Positions 55,222 through 64,000 are shown, counted from the first letter of the stretch. The stretch: 64,000 bases of DNA from Soonwooa buanensis (GCF_900167905.1 NZ_FUYZ01000001.1:434001-498000); one strand, 5' to 3'. A program made the numbers and translations. Notes: generated from the sequence alone by a model not told the origin.

Positions 55222-55969
55222 ATGGGAACAACAAAGAAAACCTTAAAAATCAGTTTTGCCACCCAAAAAGGCGGTGTGGGAAAATCTACGATGACAACCC
55301 TGTTGGCAAGTGTGCTTCACTACCGCTTGGGTTACGATATGCTTATAATGGACTGCGACTTTCCGCAACATAGTCTTACCAATCTGCGTGAAAGGGATTT
55401 AAAAACCATAATGCAGAACGAATACCACAAACGAATGGCAATGAAACAGTTTCAAGCCATTAACAAAAAAAGCATATCCGATTATCAGATGTAAAGCTGA
55501 TACCGCTTTGCAGACAGCTTCGGACTATGTAAACCAATCGTCTGTAAAACCCGATGTGATATTTGTCGATTTGCCTGGAACGGCAAATACCAAAGGTGTT
55601 TTGACGACTTTAAAGAAAATGGATTTTATCTTCTCTCCGATGTCGGCAGACCGCTTGGTCGTGGAAAGTACATTGGGCTTTACCAAAGCATTTATCGGGC
55701 TTCCTCCCATTGAGGGCGAAAACAAAGAACAGGTAATGTGGCTGTTTTGGAACGGTGTGGACGGCAGGGAAAAAACAGGCGTATATGAAGCCTATCAAAG
55801 CGTAATCCAACAGCTTAATCTGTCCCTAATGCAGTCGAGGATAATGGACAGTAAGCGTTTCAGAAAGGAAACGGACGATACGGGAACTTATGTGTTCAGG
55901 TCGAGCCTGCTCCCTGTCGAAGTACCGTTGATGAAAGCGACAAAATTGGATTTATTTGTCGATGTGTAG
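55222..55969 (+). pseudogene. traA: conjugal transfer protein TraA (ParA-like ATPase), frameshifted
   Basis: The first part has the deviant Walker A FATQKGGVGKSTMT and DCDFPQHSLTNLRERD. At 55465-55471 a run of seven A's replaces six, shifting the frame so that AINKK is followed by SISDYQM and a stop at 55494. In the corrected frame it continues AYPIIRCKADTALQTASDYV and PDVIFVDLPGTANTKG to 55969, about 248 residues, the usual TraA length. It may be a mutation, a sequencing error or slippage. An IS21 element begins six bases after its stop, and traB onward are missing. Confidence 0.83.
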
Positions 55970-55974
55970 AATCC

Positions 55975-56060
55975 TGTAAAACTGACCATATCATTCCTGC
56001 CAAAGTGAGCAGTTAATTCCTGTTCAAATTTACCAGGGTATTCCTGCGAAATTGACCACC
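55975..56060. repeat. IS21 left-end multiple repeats
   Basis: Three units of about 23-25 bases, each ending in ATTCCTG with a GACCA/GAGCA/TACCA core, followed by a partial fourth (AAATTGACCA). Several transposase-binding repeats at each end are characteristic of IS21. Confidence 0.65.
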
Positions 56061-57598
56061 AAAAAAAGTCGATAAATGTGTCTTAGAAATAACTTGCAAA
56101 AAAGCGAGTTATGGCTAATAAAAAAATAGGCATGTTACATTTAAGACAATTATTACGACTTTACACCTCTGGTGTTAGTAAATTGCAGATTAGCAAACAG
56201 CTGGGTGTATCAAGGAACACCGTCAAGAAGTACATTCATCTTTACCACGAGCATCAGTTTACTTTTGACGAATTACAGGCACTTAACGATGAAGATTTTG
56301 ACGATCTTTTCGGAGCGTCATCATCTGACGTACGACATCAAGACACAGTTCATAAGCAATTAGAAAGTTTTTTTCCGTATTTTTCTAAAGAATTGAAACG
56401 TGTTGGTGTTACCCGTTACTTACTTTGGGAAGAGTATATCGACAAACATCCCTCAGGTTATAGCTATTCACGCTTTTGTTTTCATTACAGAACTTGGTGC
56501 AAGAGAGTCAATCCCTCTATGCATATCGATCACAAAGCTGGAGACAAAATGTTCGTTGATTATACGGGGAAAAAACTTCAAGTCATCAATAAAGAAACAG
56601 GCGAAGTAAAAGATGTAGAAGTCTTTGTAAGTGTGTTAGGAGCAAGCGGAATGACCTTTGTCGAGGCAACCTATACCCAGACCAAGGAAGACTTTTTGTC
56701 CAGTCTTACAAAAACTTTGCATTATTACGGCGGCGTTCCCGCAGCCATAGTTACGGATAATCTGCGTACAGCAGTAAAAAAAAGTCATAAATACGAACCC
56801 ATTATCACAGACTCTTTACTCGATTTTGCTTCCCATTACAGTACCACTATTTTGCCCACACGAGCTTATCATCCCAAAGACAAAGCTTTGGTTGAAAATG
56901 CTGTTAGAATAGTTTATACCAGAATATTTGCGCCACTTCGCAAGACTCAGTTTTTTAGCTTAGAAGAGCTTAATAACGCCATACATCTTCTTTTAGAACA
57001 GCATAACAAAGCGCCTTTACAACGCAAAAAATATTCCCGAGAAGATATCTTCTTGGAAGTTGAAAAACCTGCATTATCACCACTTCCTTCTTTGATGTAT
57101 CAGCTAAAATACACCACGAGGGCAACAGTTCATAAAACAAGCCATGTTTATCTCAATAAAGACAAGCATTACTATAGTGTTCCCTTCAGCTATATTGGTA
57201 AAAAGGTGAATATTATTTTCAATAAAAACACTGTCGAAATTTACTTTGAGCAACGCAGAATCGCTTTTCATAATCGGGTTTTACTAAAGTATGGTTATAC
57301 CACGATTAAAGAACATATGCCTTCCTCACATCAACTTATGACAGAATGGAATCCCTCGAGGTTTTTGTCGTGGGGACGAAGCATTGGCGAATCTTGTGAA
57401 AAATACATTGAGAAAATATTGGAAAAGAAACAACATCCCGAGCAATCTTATAAAACCTGTTTGGACATATTAACCTTGTCTAAAAAGACCGAAAATCAAC
57501 GTCTTGATAACGCTTGCAAAAGAGCAATAGACTACGAAAGATACAATCTTGCCATTATTAAAAGTATTCTGGAAAGAGGTTTGGACAACCTTAGCAAT
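55975..57598 (+). mobile_element. IS21-family element, left part with istA only
   Basis: The left end starts right after the traA remnant with TGTAAAACTGACCATATCAT, and istA follows. The right part, including istB, is missing: the IS3 element begins at about 57599, at the last codons of istA. No right inverted repeat is present. Confidence 0.85.
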
Positions 57599-57616
57599 TG
57601 CATCGTCCTAAAATAG
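56111..57616 (+). CDS. istA: IS21-family transposase IstA, C-terminus altered
   Basis: A 501-residue transposase with an N-terminal HTH (LRLYTSGVSKLQISKQLGVS, RNTVKKYI) and an rve-type DDE core: D in DKMFVDYTGKKLQ, D in AAIVTDNLRTAV, and E in DKALVENAVRIVY. The final residues (SNCIVLK) come from the IS3 end, so a few native residues are lost. Without the helper ATPase IstB it cannot transpose on its own. Confidence 0.92.
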   Translation: MANKKIGMLHLRQLLRLYTSGVSKLQISKQLGVSRNTVKKYIHLYHEHQFTFDELQALNDEDFDDLFGASSSDVRHQDTVHKQLESFFPYFSKELKRVGVTRYLLWEEYIDKHPSGYSYSRFCFHYRTWCKRVNPSMHIDHKAGDKMFVDYTGKKLQVINKETGEVKDVEVFVSVLGASGMTFVEATYTQTKEDFLSSLTKTLHYYGGVPAAIVTDNLRTAVKKSHKYEPIITDSLLDFASHYSTTILPTRAYHPKDKALVENAVRIVYTRIFAPLRKTQFFSLEELNNAIHLLLEQHNKAPLQRKKYSREDIFLEVEKPALSPLPSLMYQLKYTTRATVHKTSHVYLNKDKHYYSVPFSYIGKKVNIIFNKNTVEIYFEQRRIAFHNRVLLKYGYTTIKEHMPSSHQLMTEWNPSRFLSWGRSIGESCEKYIEKILEKKQHPEQSYKTCLDILTLSKKTENQRLDNACKRAIDYERYNLAIIKSILERGLDNLSNCIVLK

Positions 57617-57656
57617 GTTGACCAAAAATTAAGCACTTTTATTAAACAATGGACTG

Positions 57657-58086
57657 AACAAATGGACAAACCTGCCGAATTCTAGCGAATGCGCAGAATC
57701 GTGAGAACCTTGAAATAAACAACAAATCTCGAACAAAAAGAAACGGCAAAAAAACTTCTTTTGAATTCAAAATTTTTGTCATTTCGCAAATCAATAATGG
57801 GCAAATTTCCACTAACTTTGCTTCAAAAAAGTATGATATTTCTAGAAGTACAATCGATTATTGGCGAAAAAAATTAAGTAATTACACCTCAAAAAAGAAA
57901 GCAATGAGCTTACAAGATGAAAACAAAAAATTAAAAGAAAAGCTCCAAGAACTGGAGTGGATAAAGGATTTCCAACAAGATGTTATCGTAGAATTTGAAA
58001 AAGTTACAGGTAAGGAACTTTCAAAGGAATTATTGCCCAAACATTTAGCAAACGAGATTCAGAAGAGAAAGAAAAAGCTAAAATAA
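57657..58086 (+). CDS. IS3-family transposase OrfA, start unclear
   Basis: The frame after a TGA at 57654-57656 has no good start codon, but the protein part is clear: EINNKSRTKRNGKKTSFEFK, KKYDISRSTIDYWRKKL (HTH) and a coiled coil (LQDENKKLKEKLQELEWIKD). An in-frame ATG at 57904 would drop the HTH. The start may have mutated, or a rare codon near 57710 may be used. Near the end an A-rich stretch (AAGAAAAAG) could allow the frameshift into orfB. Confidence 0.65.
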
Positions 58087-58157
58087 AGCTTCTGTATCAA
58101 GTTTTTGGGATTTCAAAACAAGCTTATTATCAACGTCAAAAATCTTTTCAGAGACAA

Positions 58158-58937
58158 ATGTCTATCAATGAAAAAGTTATTGAAATAGTTCAAAAAATAC
58201 GAAAAAGACAACGTAAAATGGGAACTAGAAAACTCTACGATAAAATGAAATCTGAACTTTTAAAAAACAACATCAAAATGGGAAGAGATGCTTTATTCAC
58301 GCTACTTCGCAACCACGGAATGCTCATCAAAAAGAACAAATGCTATCACATAACAACCGATTCAAAACACTTTTATTACACATCTCCTAATCTACTGAAA
58401 GAGACTGAATTAACTCATACTGAACAAGCCGTCGTTTGTGATATTACTTACATTAAAACCGATCAAGGACATGCTTATTTATCGCTTGTTACAGATCCAT
58501 ATTCCAAGCAAATCATGGGTTATGCTCTGGAAGACAACATGAAAGTAGAAATGGTGAAAAAAGCCCTAAAAATGGCGCATAACAATCTGCAATTTGGATT
58601 AGAAAACATCATTCATCACTCTGATCGAGGATTGCAATATTGTTGTCCAGATTACACGGAATTTGCCAGGAAATTAGGATTCAAAATGAGTACCACTCAG
58701 AAATACGATCCTTACGAAAACGCTGTCGCAGAAAGGATTAACGGAATTTTAAAATACGAATTTGGATTTAAAAATGTTATTAAAGATTTAAAAACCGCTC
58801 AAAAAATGATTAAAGAAGCTGTGGACATCTATAACAACGAGAGAACGCATTGGAGCCTCGGTTTTAAGACGCCTGCGCAAGCTCATAATGAGTTCAATCA
58901 ACACATTTATAAATCTTATTCAAAAAAATCTGCATGA
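58158..58937 (+). CDS. IS3-family transposase OrfB
   Basis: 259 residues from the ATG given; the frame is open upstream to about 58065 and encodes AKIKLLYQVFGISKQAYYQR, so the real product is probably an OrfAB fusion made by -1 frameshift. The DDE residues are D in VVCDITYIKTDQ, D in HHSDRGLQY and E in NAVAERINGIL. It is the full version of the partial gene at 1-578. Confidence 0.92.
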   Translation: MSINEKVIEIVQKIRKRQRKMGTRKLYDKMKSELLKNNIKMGRDALFTLLRNHGMLIKKNKCYHITTDSKHFYYTSPNLLKETELTHTEQAVVCDITYIKTDQGHAYLSLVTDPYSKQIMGYALEDNMKVEMVKKALKMAHNNLQFGLENIIHHSDRGLQYCCPDYTEFARKLGFKMSTTQKYDPYENAVAERINGILKYEFGFKNVIKDLKTAQKMIKEAVDIYNNERTHWSLGFKTPAQAHNEFNQHIYKSYSKKSA

Positions 58938-59103
58938 TGATGTTGTTGAAAAAATCGGTAATAAAATGTGGGAAAATCGACTGGCCAAAGCGAAGGGAAT
59001 TTTTCCAAATTTTATTCCGAAATTAAAAACAAAAATTCCTATTTTTAAATCGTGAAACAAATCCTAAATATTAACCAAAAAGAGTCAACCTATTTCAGGA
59101 CAT

Positions 59104-59715
59104 GACATTTTCATCCATCCGGATTTTTTTGCCGGGCATCCACTTGCCAGGTTAATAACAAAATTCGGATTTTTCGGTTACAATATACATGAAGCCCTTC
59201 ATCTATCAGAAAAAGAAAGGAATAAAGTTCTTCATATTTTTGAAGATATCAGGGACGAAATTGAAACGGTAATAGACGATACAAGCCAGGAGCTGATCAT
59301 TTCATACCTTGAAGTTTTGCTTAATTACAGCAACCGCTATTATAAACGGCAGTTTATCACCAGAAAGGCAATAAACAGCCCTTTGATAGAGCGGTTTGAA
59401 ATGATACTCAACAAGTACTATGAAGAGAATGAATCCATGCAGAAAGGTATTCCAACAGTTGGTTATTTTTCAGCCCAGCTGAATGTTTCTTATGGTTATC
59501 TAAGTGACCTTCTGAGAAATATGACAGGAATGAATACGCAGCAGCATATCCACGCTAAACTGATCGAAGTTGCCAAACAAAAGCTGTCGACATCGGAACT
59601 TACTGCTGCCGAAATTGCTTATGAACTGGGGTTTGAGTACCCGCAATCATTTAATAAACTTTTCAAAAACAAAACCGGGTTGACACCACTGCAATTTAGG
59701 GAACAGCTTAATTAG
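59104..59715 (+). pseudogene. AraC-family regulator, N-terminus removed by IS3
   Basis: The frame opens inside the IS3 end and continues FIHPDFFAGHPLARLITKFG, FFGYNIHEALHLSEKERNKV to a C-terminal HTH_18 (VGYFSAQLNVSYGYLSDLLR, TAAEIAYELGFEYPQSFNKL) and the stop at 59715. The cupin domain of about 100 residues that normally precedes is gone. An internal ATG at 59317 would give a 132-residue HTH-only protein. Its natural target may be the serine hydrolase gene next door. Confidence 0.8.
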
Positions 59716-59821
59716 GCTCAACATCAACCGTAAAACAGCTTTTATAATATAGAAAATAAATAGCCAATCTATTTTATGTCCCGCTAAGTAGCCCCATCTA
59801 AAAAAATAGTAAAACAATAAT

Positions 59822-60934
59822 ATGAACACTGTTAAAAACCTTAAGGTCTTATTTCTGATCATCCTTGCAGCCTCAAATTCCTATGCACAAGATATACAGC
59901 AAAAGATAAAAAACATCGTTGATTCCACTTATGCTGCTAATCCGAAAGCAGTTGGTCTTGCACTCTATGTTGAATCACCAGAACAAAAACTTTCTTTTGG
60001 ATATGCCAAGGGCTATGATAATAGGGACACTAAACATCAACTCTCTGTAGATCAACCTGTACTGATAGCAAGTACTACAAAACCTTATGTTGCCGCAGCT
60101 CTATTGAGGCTTGCTGAAAAGGGAAAACTTAATATTGATCAACCCATCAAAAACTACTTGAGCCAAAAGTCTGAAATGGAACTTAGCCAAGCAGGTTACA
60201 ATACGTCTCTCATCACTATAAAACATCTACTCTCCCACACTTCAGGCATTAGAGATTACGTAGATGCTGACTATTTCAAATTTATTGGTGAACACCCAAA
60301 ATATGCCTGGACAAGGGACGAGCAGATCTCCAGAGCAGCAAAACTCGGAAAACCTCTTGCTCAGCCAGGTGAAGGTTTTAAGTATGCAGATATTAACTTT
60401 GTATTACTTACCGAAATCATTGAAAATATCACTCATCTCCCCTACTATCTTTCGATCAAAAAACTGCTCAGTTACAAAAAAAATGGATTGGAAATTACCC
60501 GTTTTGCTAAATTTGAGAAAGCTGATAAAAATAGCCATGAATGGGCACACCAGTATTGGGATGAATTTGGATGGGACACCTACAACCTGGATCCGTCATG
60601 GGATTTATATGGTGGTGGTGGTATAGCCACAAATGTGAAAGAGATGTCAATATTTTTCCAGCAATTATTTGGTGGTAAGACCATTAAGAATAAAAAAATT
60701 CTTTCTCAAATGACAGCTGATGTACCACCAAATCTCGAGGTAAACTATTGTCTTGGTATTCGTAAAATAAAATATGCAGGCCTTTTAGGTTACAATCATG
60801 GAGGGGGATTAGGAACAGACCTCATTTATATTCCCAAATTGAAGACATCAATTGCAGTAGCAGTGCTGGAAGCCTCTAATCGACCTATAACCGTAGAAAT
60901 GAGTAAACAAATCGTAGCACTTTTATCAAGATAA
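59822..60934 (+). CDS. serine hydrolase, beta-lactamase/PBP-like family
   Basis: 370 residues with a signal peptide (LKVLFLIILAASNSYAQD). The SxxK motif is S84-T-T-K87 in LIASTTKPYVAAAL. The tyrosine motif reads YADIN in place of the usual YxN, and the third motif is HGGG in YNHGGGLGTDL. This places it in the esterase/peptidase branch of family S12 rather than among true beta-lactamases; resistance cannot be claimed. It is likely periplasmic. Confidence 0.87.
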   Translation: MNTVKNLKVLFLIILAASNSYAQDIQQKIKNIVDSTYAANPKAVGLALYVESPEQKLSFGYAKGYDNRDTKHQLSVDQPVLIASTTKPYVAAALLRLAEKGKLNIDQPIKNYLSQKSEMELSQAGYNTSLITIKHLLSHTSGIRDYVDADYFKFIGEHPKYAWTRDEQISRAAKLGKPLAQPGEGFKYADINFVLLTEIIENITHLPYYLSIKKLLSYKKNGLEITRFAKFEKADKNSHEWAHQYWDEFGWDTYNLDPSWDLYGGGGIATNVKEMSIFFQQLFGGKTIKNKKILSQMTADVPPNLEVNYCLGIRKIKYAGLLGYNHGGGLGTDLIYIPKLKTSIAVAVLEASNRPITVEMSKQIVALLSR

Positions 60935-61042
60935 TAGACGTTTGATTGTTAATCTTCTTTTCAAATCCTATTTATATTCTCAATGCAAATAAATGGCACT
61001 TTATTCCATATTTTCTAGCAATATGGTGCTTACGTGTATAAT

Positions 61043-61085
61043 AAAATAAAAACGACTGCACTTTAATGTCAGTCGTTTTTATTTT
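61043..61085. terminator. bidirectional terminator
   Basis: Perfect 16-base arms (AAAATAAAAACGACTG and CAGTCGTTTTTATTTT) with an 11-base loop, between the converging serine hydrolase and VIT genes. Confidence 0.9.
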
Positions 61086-61088
61086 ATC

Positions 61089-61778
61089 TTAAGAAACGCT
61101 CACCCCGAAGAAATGACCTATAAATGCTGTAATTCCCATCGCAACAGTTCCCCAGAAACAAATTCTTAAAACAGCAATTCCTATTTTTGAACCACCTATT
61201 TTGGCGGAGAGAGCGCCTAAAATCATTAAGAAAATAATTGAAAATCCATATTGAAAATAAACCATTTGTTTAATCGGAGCTAAAAGCGAAACTGCAAACG
61301 GCAGTAATGCACCCAAAGCAAATGATCCGAATGATGCAAATGCAGCCTGTAAAGGTTTTGCCTGCGTTATTTCATTGATTCCCAATTCGTCATGAGCTGC
61401 CAAAGCATCGTGCTCCATGAGTTCGGTGGCTACTTTTAAAGCGGTTTCTTTACTTACACCTCGTCTCTCGTAGATCTTTGCCAATTCTCTCAGCTCAACT
61501 TCCGGCATTTCTTCAAGCTCGCGTTTTTCCCTTAAAAGATCGGCTTTCTCGGTGTCTTCCTGCGAACTTACCGACACGTATTCTCCTGCTGCCATAGACA
61601 TCGCTCCGGCGATCATTCCGGCTAAAGCGGCAAGAATAATGGTATTTCTGTCGGGATTGGCTGCAGCAACACCAATGAAGATGCTTGTGGTAGACAATAA
61701 TCCGTCATTTGCACCTAAAACCGCTGCACGAAGCCAGCCGACCCTATTCACATAATGTTTTTCCAATTGATGATGCAT
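61089..61778 (-). CDS. VIT1/CCC1-family iron/manganese transporter-like protein
   Basis: About 229 residues from the ATG at 61778 (MHHQLEKHYVNRVGWLRAAV); a longer start at 61826 adds 16 residues of no known role. The family signature ANDGLLSTTSIFIGVAAA lies in the first helix, and a second block AAGEYVSVSSQEDTEKADL follows. A cytoplasmic helical part and three further membrane helices complete it. Relatives move Fe(II) or Mn(II) into a compartment or out of the cell. Confidence 0.92.
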   Translation of the reverse strand: MHHQLEKHYVNRVGWLRAAVLGANDGLLSTTSIFIGVAAANPDRNTIILAALAGMIAGAMSMAAGEYVSVSSQEDTEKADLLREKRELEEMPEVELRELAKIYERRGVSKETALKVATELMEHDALAAHDELGINEITQAKPLQAAFASFGSFALGALLPFAVSLLAPIKQMVYFQYGFSIIFLMILGALSAKIGGSKIGIAVLRICFWGTVAMGITAFIGHFFGVSVS

Positions 61779-61844
61779 AAGCTTGTTTGTTAGTTTAAAA
61801 AATGACTTGCCAAACATCTTTAGCAAGTCAAATTTAAAATGATT

Positions 61845-63035
61845 TTATTTAAATCTCAAATTCAGGGAAATAATATCAGATTTCATTCCCACAGATTTCG
61901 TATAATGTCCGTATCTGATTTCCAGCATATTCAGCCTTTCGACACCAAATAAACCATTCTTCGGACTGATCCTGATTCCTGCCCCGTAAAAATTACTGCT
62001 GAATTTTGAAAGGTCATAATTACTTGTATAAAAATCATCAAAAGCCGTGTGCTCTTGATAAGGCGCAAAATATTTAGCCGCAGTCTGAGAATAATACCTG
62101 TAAAACGGACTTACCGAAACAAAAGGCGAAATTTTCACCGGCGTTTCCAGGCTGAAAGTATTGGATTTCAAGCCCCAATCGTCAGTATAATAACGATAAT
62201 ACGCTCTCAGAATCACTTTGTCCCCGAGGAAATAATTAGCTCTTAATCCCAAAGGAATTTTAAACCTTTTATCCGGCAAAGCTTCCTGATGAACCGAATG
62301 ATCATTGAAATAAACCCTGTGGAAAGGCAAACTTAAATATCCTGTCTGCTGAACACCATCCGCCAAAAATTCAACCTGAAAATTCTGATTGATGATCTGC
62401 GAATATGATAAGGACAACGCATAAGTATTTCTTCCGCTTGTTCCGTAGTTTTCGTGTTCTCCTCCGGTGCTTCCGGTTGTTCTGAGCTCAATCGGAGCAA
62501 TCAGTTTTACCTGATCCAGATAAGCCTGGAATTTTGCGGTAAACTCTCCCATTCTGTTTTTGGTTTTTTGCGAAAACCCGATGTTTGCACCGTAAGATGC
62601 ATAATCAAATTCAAAAGAGGTAGAAACACCCGCCATTAAAGTCGTTCCTTTTTTAGTATTCTCACGGCTCCAGCTTAATGCAGGATAAATTCTGTTGTCT
62701 GCGTGGGAAGCAGATGAATTGGCTTTCAGATCGATCATATCCGACGAAGCGGAAGTATAATGATCGATCCCGACACTGAGATCGAATTTGTTTTTCCTGT
62801 CTTTCTTGTCGTATTTTACCATAGTTACATCGATGGTATTGGAAATGTCGGTCAGTTTTTCCGTCCCGATTCCTCCTGTAACTGCGGAATTGTTTCCGTT
62901 TTGTTTATAATAGCTTGAAACTAAATTAGCTTCATCAAAAGTCAGTTTTTTAGGCTGTTCATTGTTTGTGTTTTCCTGTGCTTTTGCGTTGAAAATTCCG
63001 AAAAGAGCAATAACACTTACGATCAATTTTTTCAT
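61845..63035 (-). CDS. DUF3570 outer-membrane beta-barrel protein
   Basis: 396 residues. A signal peptide (MKKLIVSVIALFGIFNAKAQ) is followed by alternating beta segments such as YYRYYTDDWGLKSNTFSLET and a C-terminal IISLNLRFK of outer-membrane type. Members are found with DUF4266 and ApbE genes, as here, which suggests a flavinylated extracytoplasmic redox system. The exact role is unknown. Confidence 0.87.
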   Translation of the reverse strand: MKKLIVSVIALFGIFNAKAQENTNNEQPKKLTFDEANLVSSYYKQNGNNSAVTGGIGTEKLTDISNTIDVTMVKYDKKDRKNKFDLSVGIDHYTSASSDMIDLKANSSASHADNRIYPALSWSRENTKKGTTLMAGVSTSFEFDYASYGANIGFSQKTKNRMGEFTAKFQAYLDQVKLIAPIELRTTGSTGGEHENYGTSGRNTYALSLSYSQIINQNFQVEFLADGVQQTGYLSLPFHRVYFNDHSVHQEALPDKRFKIPLGLRANYFLGDKVILRAYYRYYTDDWGLKSNTFSLETPVKISPFVSVSPFYRYYSQTAAKYFAPYQEHTAFDDFYTSNYDLSKFSSNFYGAGIRISPKNGLFGVERLNMLEIRYGHYTKSVGMKSDIISLNLRFK

Positions 63036-63070
63036 TTTTGAATCACAATTAAATTTTACGATTACTCTTT

Positions 63071-63292
63071 TTAGTTACATCCGCACCCACCGCCAACTTT
63101 TCCGGCATTTGCGCCCGAAGATCCTTCTCTGTACGATTGAAAGCTCAGTTCGGTTTTTTCAATTTTTCTGTTTCCAAGAGCCATTTCGGCATCGTTTAAT
63201 TTGTTTTTCTCGTACTCTTTTACCGTTGTACAGGACTGTACTGAAGCAACGGTGATTAGTAAGAAGCCGAATATTTTTATAAGGTTTTTCAT
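63071..63292 (-). CDS. DUF4266 small lipoprotein
   Basis: A 73-residue protein. The lipobox is in VASVQSCTTVKEYEK, with lipidated Cys21. The family end is glycine- and cysteine-rich (GKVGGGCGCN). It overlaps the ApbE stop by four bases and precedes DUF3570 by 35. The function is unknown, but the C-terminal cysteines could bind metal or cofactor. Confidence 0.87.
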   Translation of the reverse strand: MKNLIKIFGFLLITVASVQSCTTVKEYEKNKLNDAEMALGNRKIEKTELSFQSYREGSSGANAGKVGGGCGCN

Positions 63293-64000
63293 TTTAGATT
63301 AATGTTTTGAGATGAATAAATTTTGTCCTGATCATCAATAATGATGCATTCCAGATGGTTGATCTGGTTGATCATATGGAGTGCCACATCGTTTCCCATA
63401 ATACTTACCGGAGTTGCCATTGCATCTGCAATTTCTGCGTTAGGACAAAAGATCGTAACACTTTTTACGCCCGAAACAGGTATTCCCGTTTTGGGATTGA
63501 TGGTATGAGAATATTTTTTACCGTTGATAACGACGAATTTTTCATAATTTCCTGAAGTGGCAATTGCCATATTGGTAATATTCATATACGAAAATGGCTG
63601 TTTTGCGTTATCGGGATCGGCAATTCCCACAGTCCAGGGCCTTCCGTCTGCCTGATTTCCCCAGGTCGTTAAATCTCCTGAAGCATTTACAATTCCGGAA
63701 GTGACACCTCTGTTTTGAAGCATCTGTTTTGCCATTTCAGCAGCATATCCCTTACCGATTCCTCCAAAGCCGATCCGCATGCCTTTTTCTTTTAGCAGAA
63801 CAGTTTGCTTTTCACGGTTAAGAATAATATTCTGATAATTAACGAGTTTCAGATGATCTTTAATCAGTTCAGGATTCGGAAGTTCTTTCATTTCACAATC
63901 GAAATTCCAGAAACTTTTATCGATTCCACCATAGGAAATATCGAAATATCCGTCTGTTATCCTGCTGATTCTAAGGCATCTTTCAATCAGATCAAAAATC
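63289..64000 (-). CDS. apbE: FAD:protein FMN transferase (ApbE family), 5' end outside the window
   Basis: The frame continues to the window edge (RCLRISRITDGYFDISYGGI, DKSFWNFD upstream of the internal Met at 63891). It attaches FMN to a threonine of target proteins. Visible marks are MRIGFGGIGKGYAAEMAKQM, YSHTINPKTGIPVSG and AEIADAMAT. It lies upstream of DUF4266 with a four-base overlap and is the first visible gene of the operon. Confidence 0.93.
   Translation of the reverse strand, partial: IFDLIERCLRISRITDGYFDISYGGIDKSFWNFDCEMKELPNPELIKDHLKLVNYQNIILNREKQTVLLKEKGMRIGFGGIGKGYAAEMAKQMLQNRGVTSGIVNASGDLTTWGNQADGRPWTVGIADPDNAKQPFSYMNITNMAIATSGNYEKFVVINGKKYSHTINPKTGIPVSGVKSVTIFCPNAEIADAMATPVSIMGNDVALHMINQINHLECIIIDDQDKIYSSQNINLK

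Larger units (their letters stand above)
57599..59107 (+). mobile_element. IS3-family insertion sequence, copy 2 (complete)
   Basis: About 1.5 kb with imperfect inverted ends. The left end reads TGCATCGTCCTAAAATAGGT and the right end, complement, TGTCATGTCCTGAAATAGGT. It is nearly identical to copy 1 at 1-748 where they overlap, same strand. There is no target duplication: the left flank is IS21 and the right flank an araC fragment, so the element probably reached this state by recombination or deletion. Confidence 0.85.

Noticed and set aside
59822-60934. A true class C beta-lactamase
   Set aside because: The tyrosine motif is YAD rather than YxN, and the third motif is HGGG rather than KTG. 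It fits the general S12 serine hydrolase branch.

Overview
The window looks like a chromosome segment of a flavobacterium of the Chryseobacterium/Elizabethkingia type (Bacteroidota, Weeksellaceae). The basis is low GC, the TAnnTTTG type of -7 promoter box, a T9SS C-terminal sorting domain, CTnDOT-type conjugation genes (mobA, mobB, traA, rteC), and core proteins that read as flavobacterial. No rRNA, tRNA or CRISPR array was seen.

Layout. 1-2.6 kb: the 3' end of an IS3-family element, a small membrane protein and a decayed IS256-family element. 2.65-8.96 kb: a biotin block on the minus strand (ferritin-like protein, bioF, bioD, bioB, bioA) with a divergent MocR-type regulator. 9.0-10.4 kb: an IS256 end relic and an IS3-family element broken by three short, mutually related insertions. 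10.5-23.2 kb: a defence island, all on the minus strand, in transcription order hsdM, hsdS, a SIR2-like protein, a HerA-like ATPase, a DUF4143 AAA ATPase, hsdR and an Mrr-like nuclease with an IF2-N-like domain, followed by an SRAP peptidase and a small unknown gene. 23.5-30.2 kb: remnants of an integrated element (broken VirE-type primase, HTH genes, topoisomerase III, a DUF3945/DUF4099-type protein). 30.4-43.5 kb: chromosomal accessory genes, namely AraC plus iron alcohol dehydrogenase, AlkB, an S24 repressor divergent from dinB-dnaE (a damage-inducible mutagenesis cassette), AraC plus oleate hydratase, a PfpI-type protein and a DUF421 membrane protein. 43.7-57.6 kb: a decayed CTnDOT-like conjugative element (rteC, mobB, mobA and traA all broken) carrying an intact carotenoid operon: marR, crtI, crtB, unknown, SRPBCC, crtZ, lycopene cyclase, TspO-like, photolyase, idi, TIGR01777. 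An IS21 remnant and a second copy of the IS3 element close this part. 59.1-64 kb: an araC fragment, a serine hydrolase, a VIT-family transporter and a DUF3570-DUF4266-ApbE operon.

How it works together. The carotenoid operon encodes isopentenyl diphosphate isomerase and the steps from geranylgeranyl diphosphate through phytoene, lycopene and beta-carotene to zeaxanthin, with photolyase alongside as a light-protection package. A near-perfect inverted-repeat promoter lies upstream of its MarR gene. The defence island combines type I restriction-modification with the known SIR2-HerA anti-phage pair embedded between hsdS and hsdR. A short copy of the hsdR start left directly after herA shows that the DUF4143 ATPase lies between the old and present starts of hsdR. 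The biotin operon lacks bioC/bioH-type genes here but has a di-iron ferritin-like gene overlapping bioF.

The strongest candidates for something undescribed are: the three related 22-49 bp insertions in one IS3 transposase, the ferritin-like protein in the biotin operon, the IF2-N/Mrr fusion, and the carotenoid operon as conjugative cargo behind a symmetric promoter. All functional calls come from reading the sequence; no database search was run.
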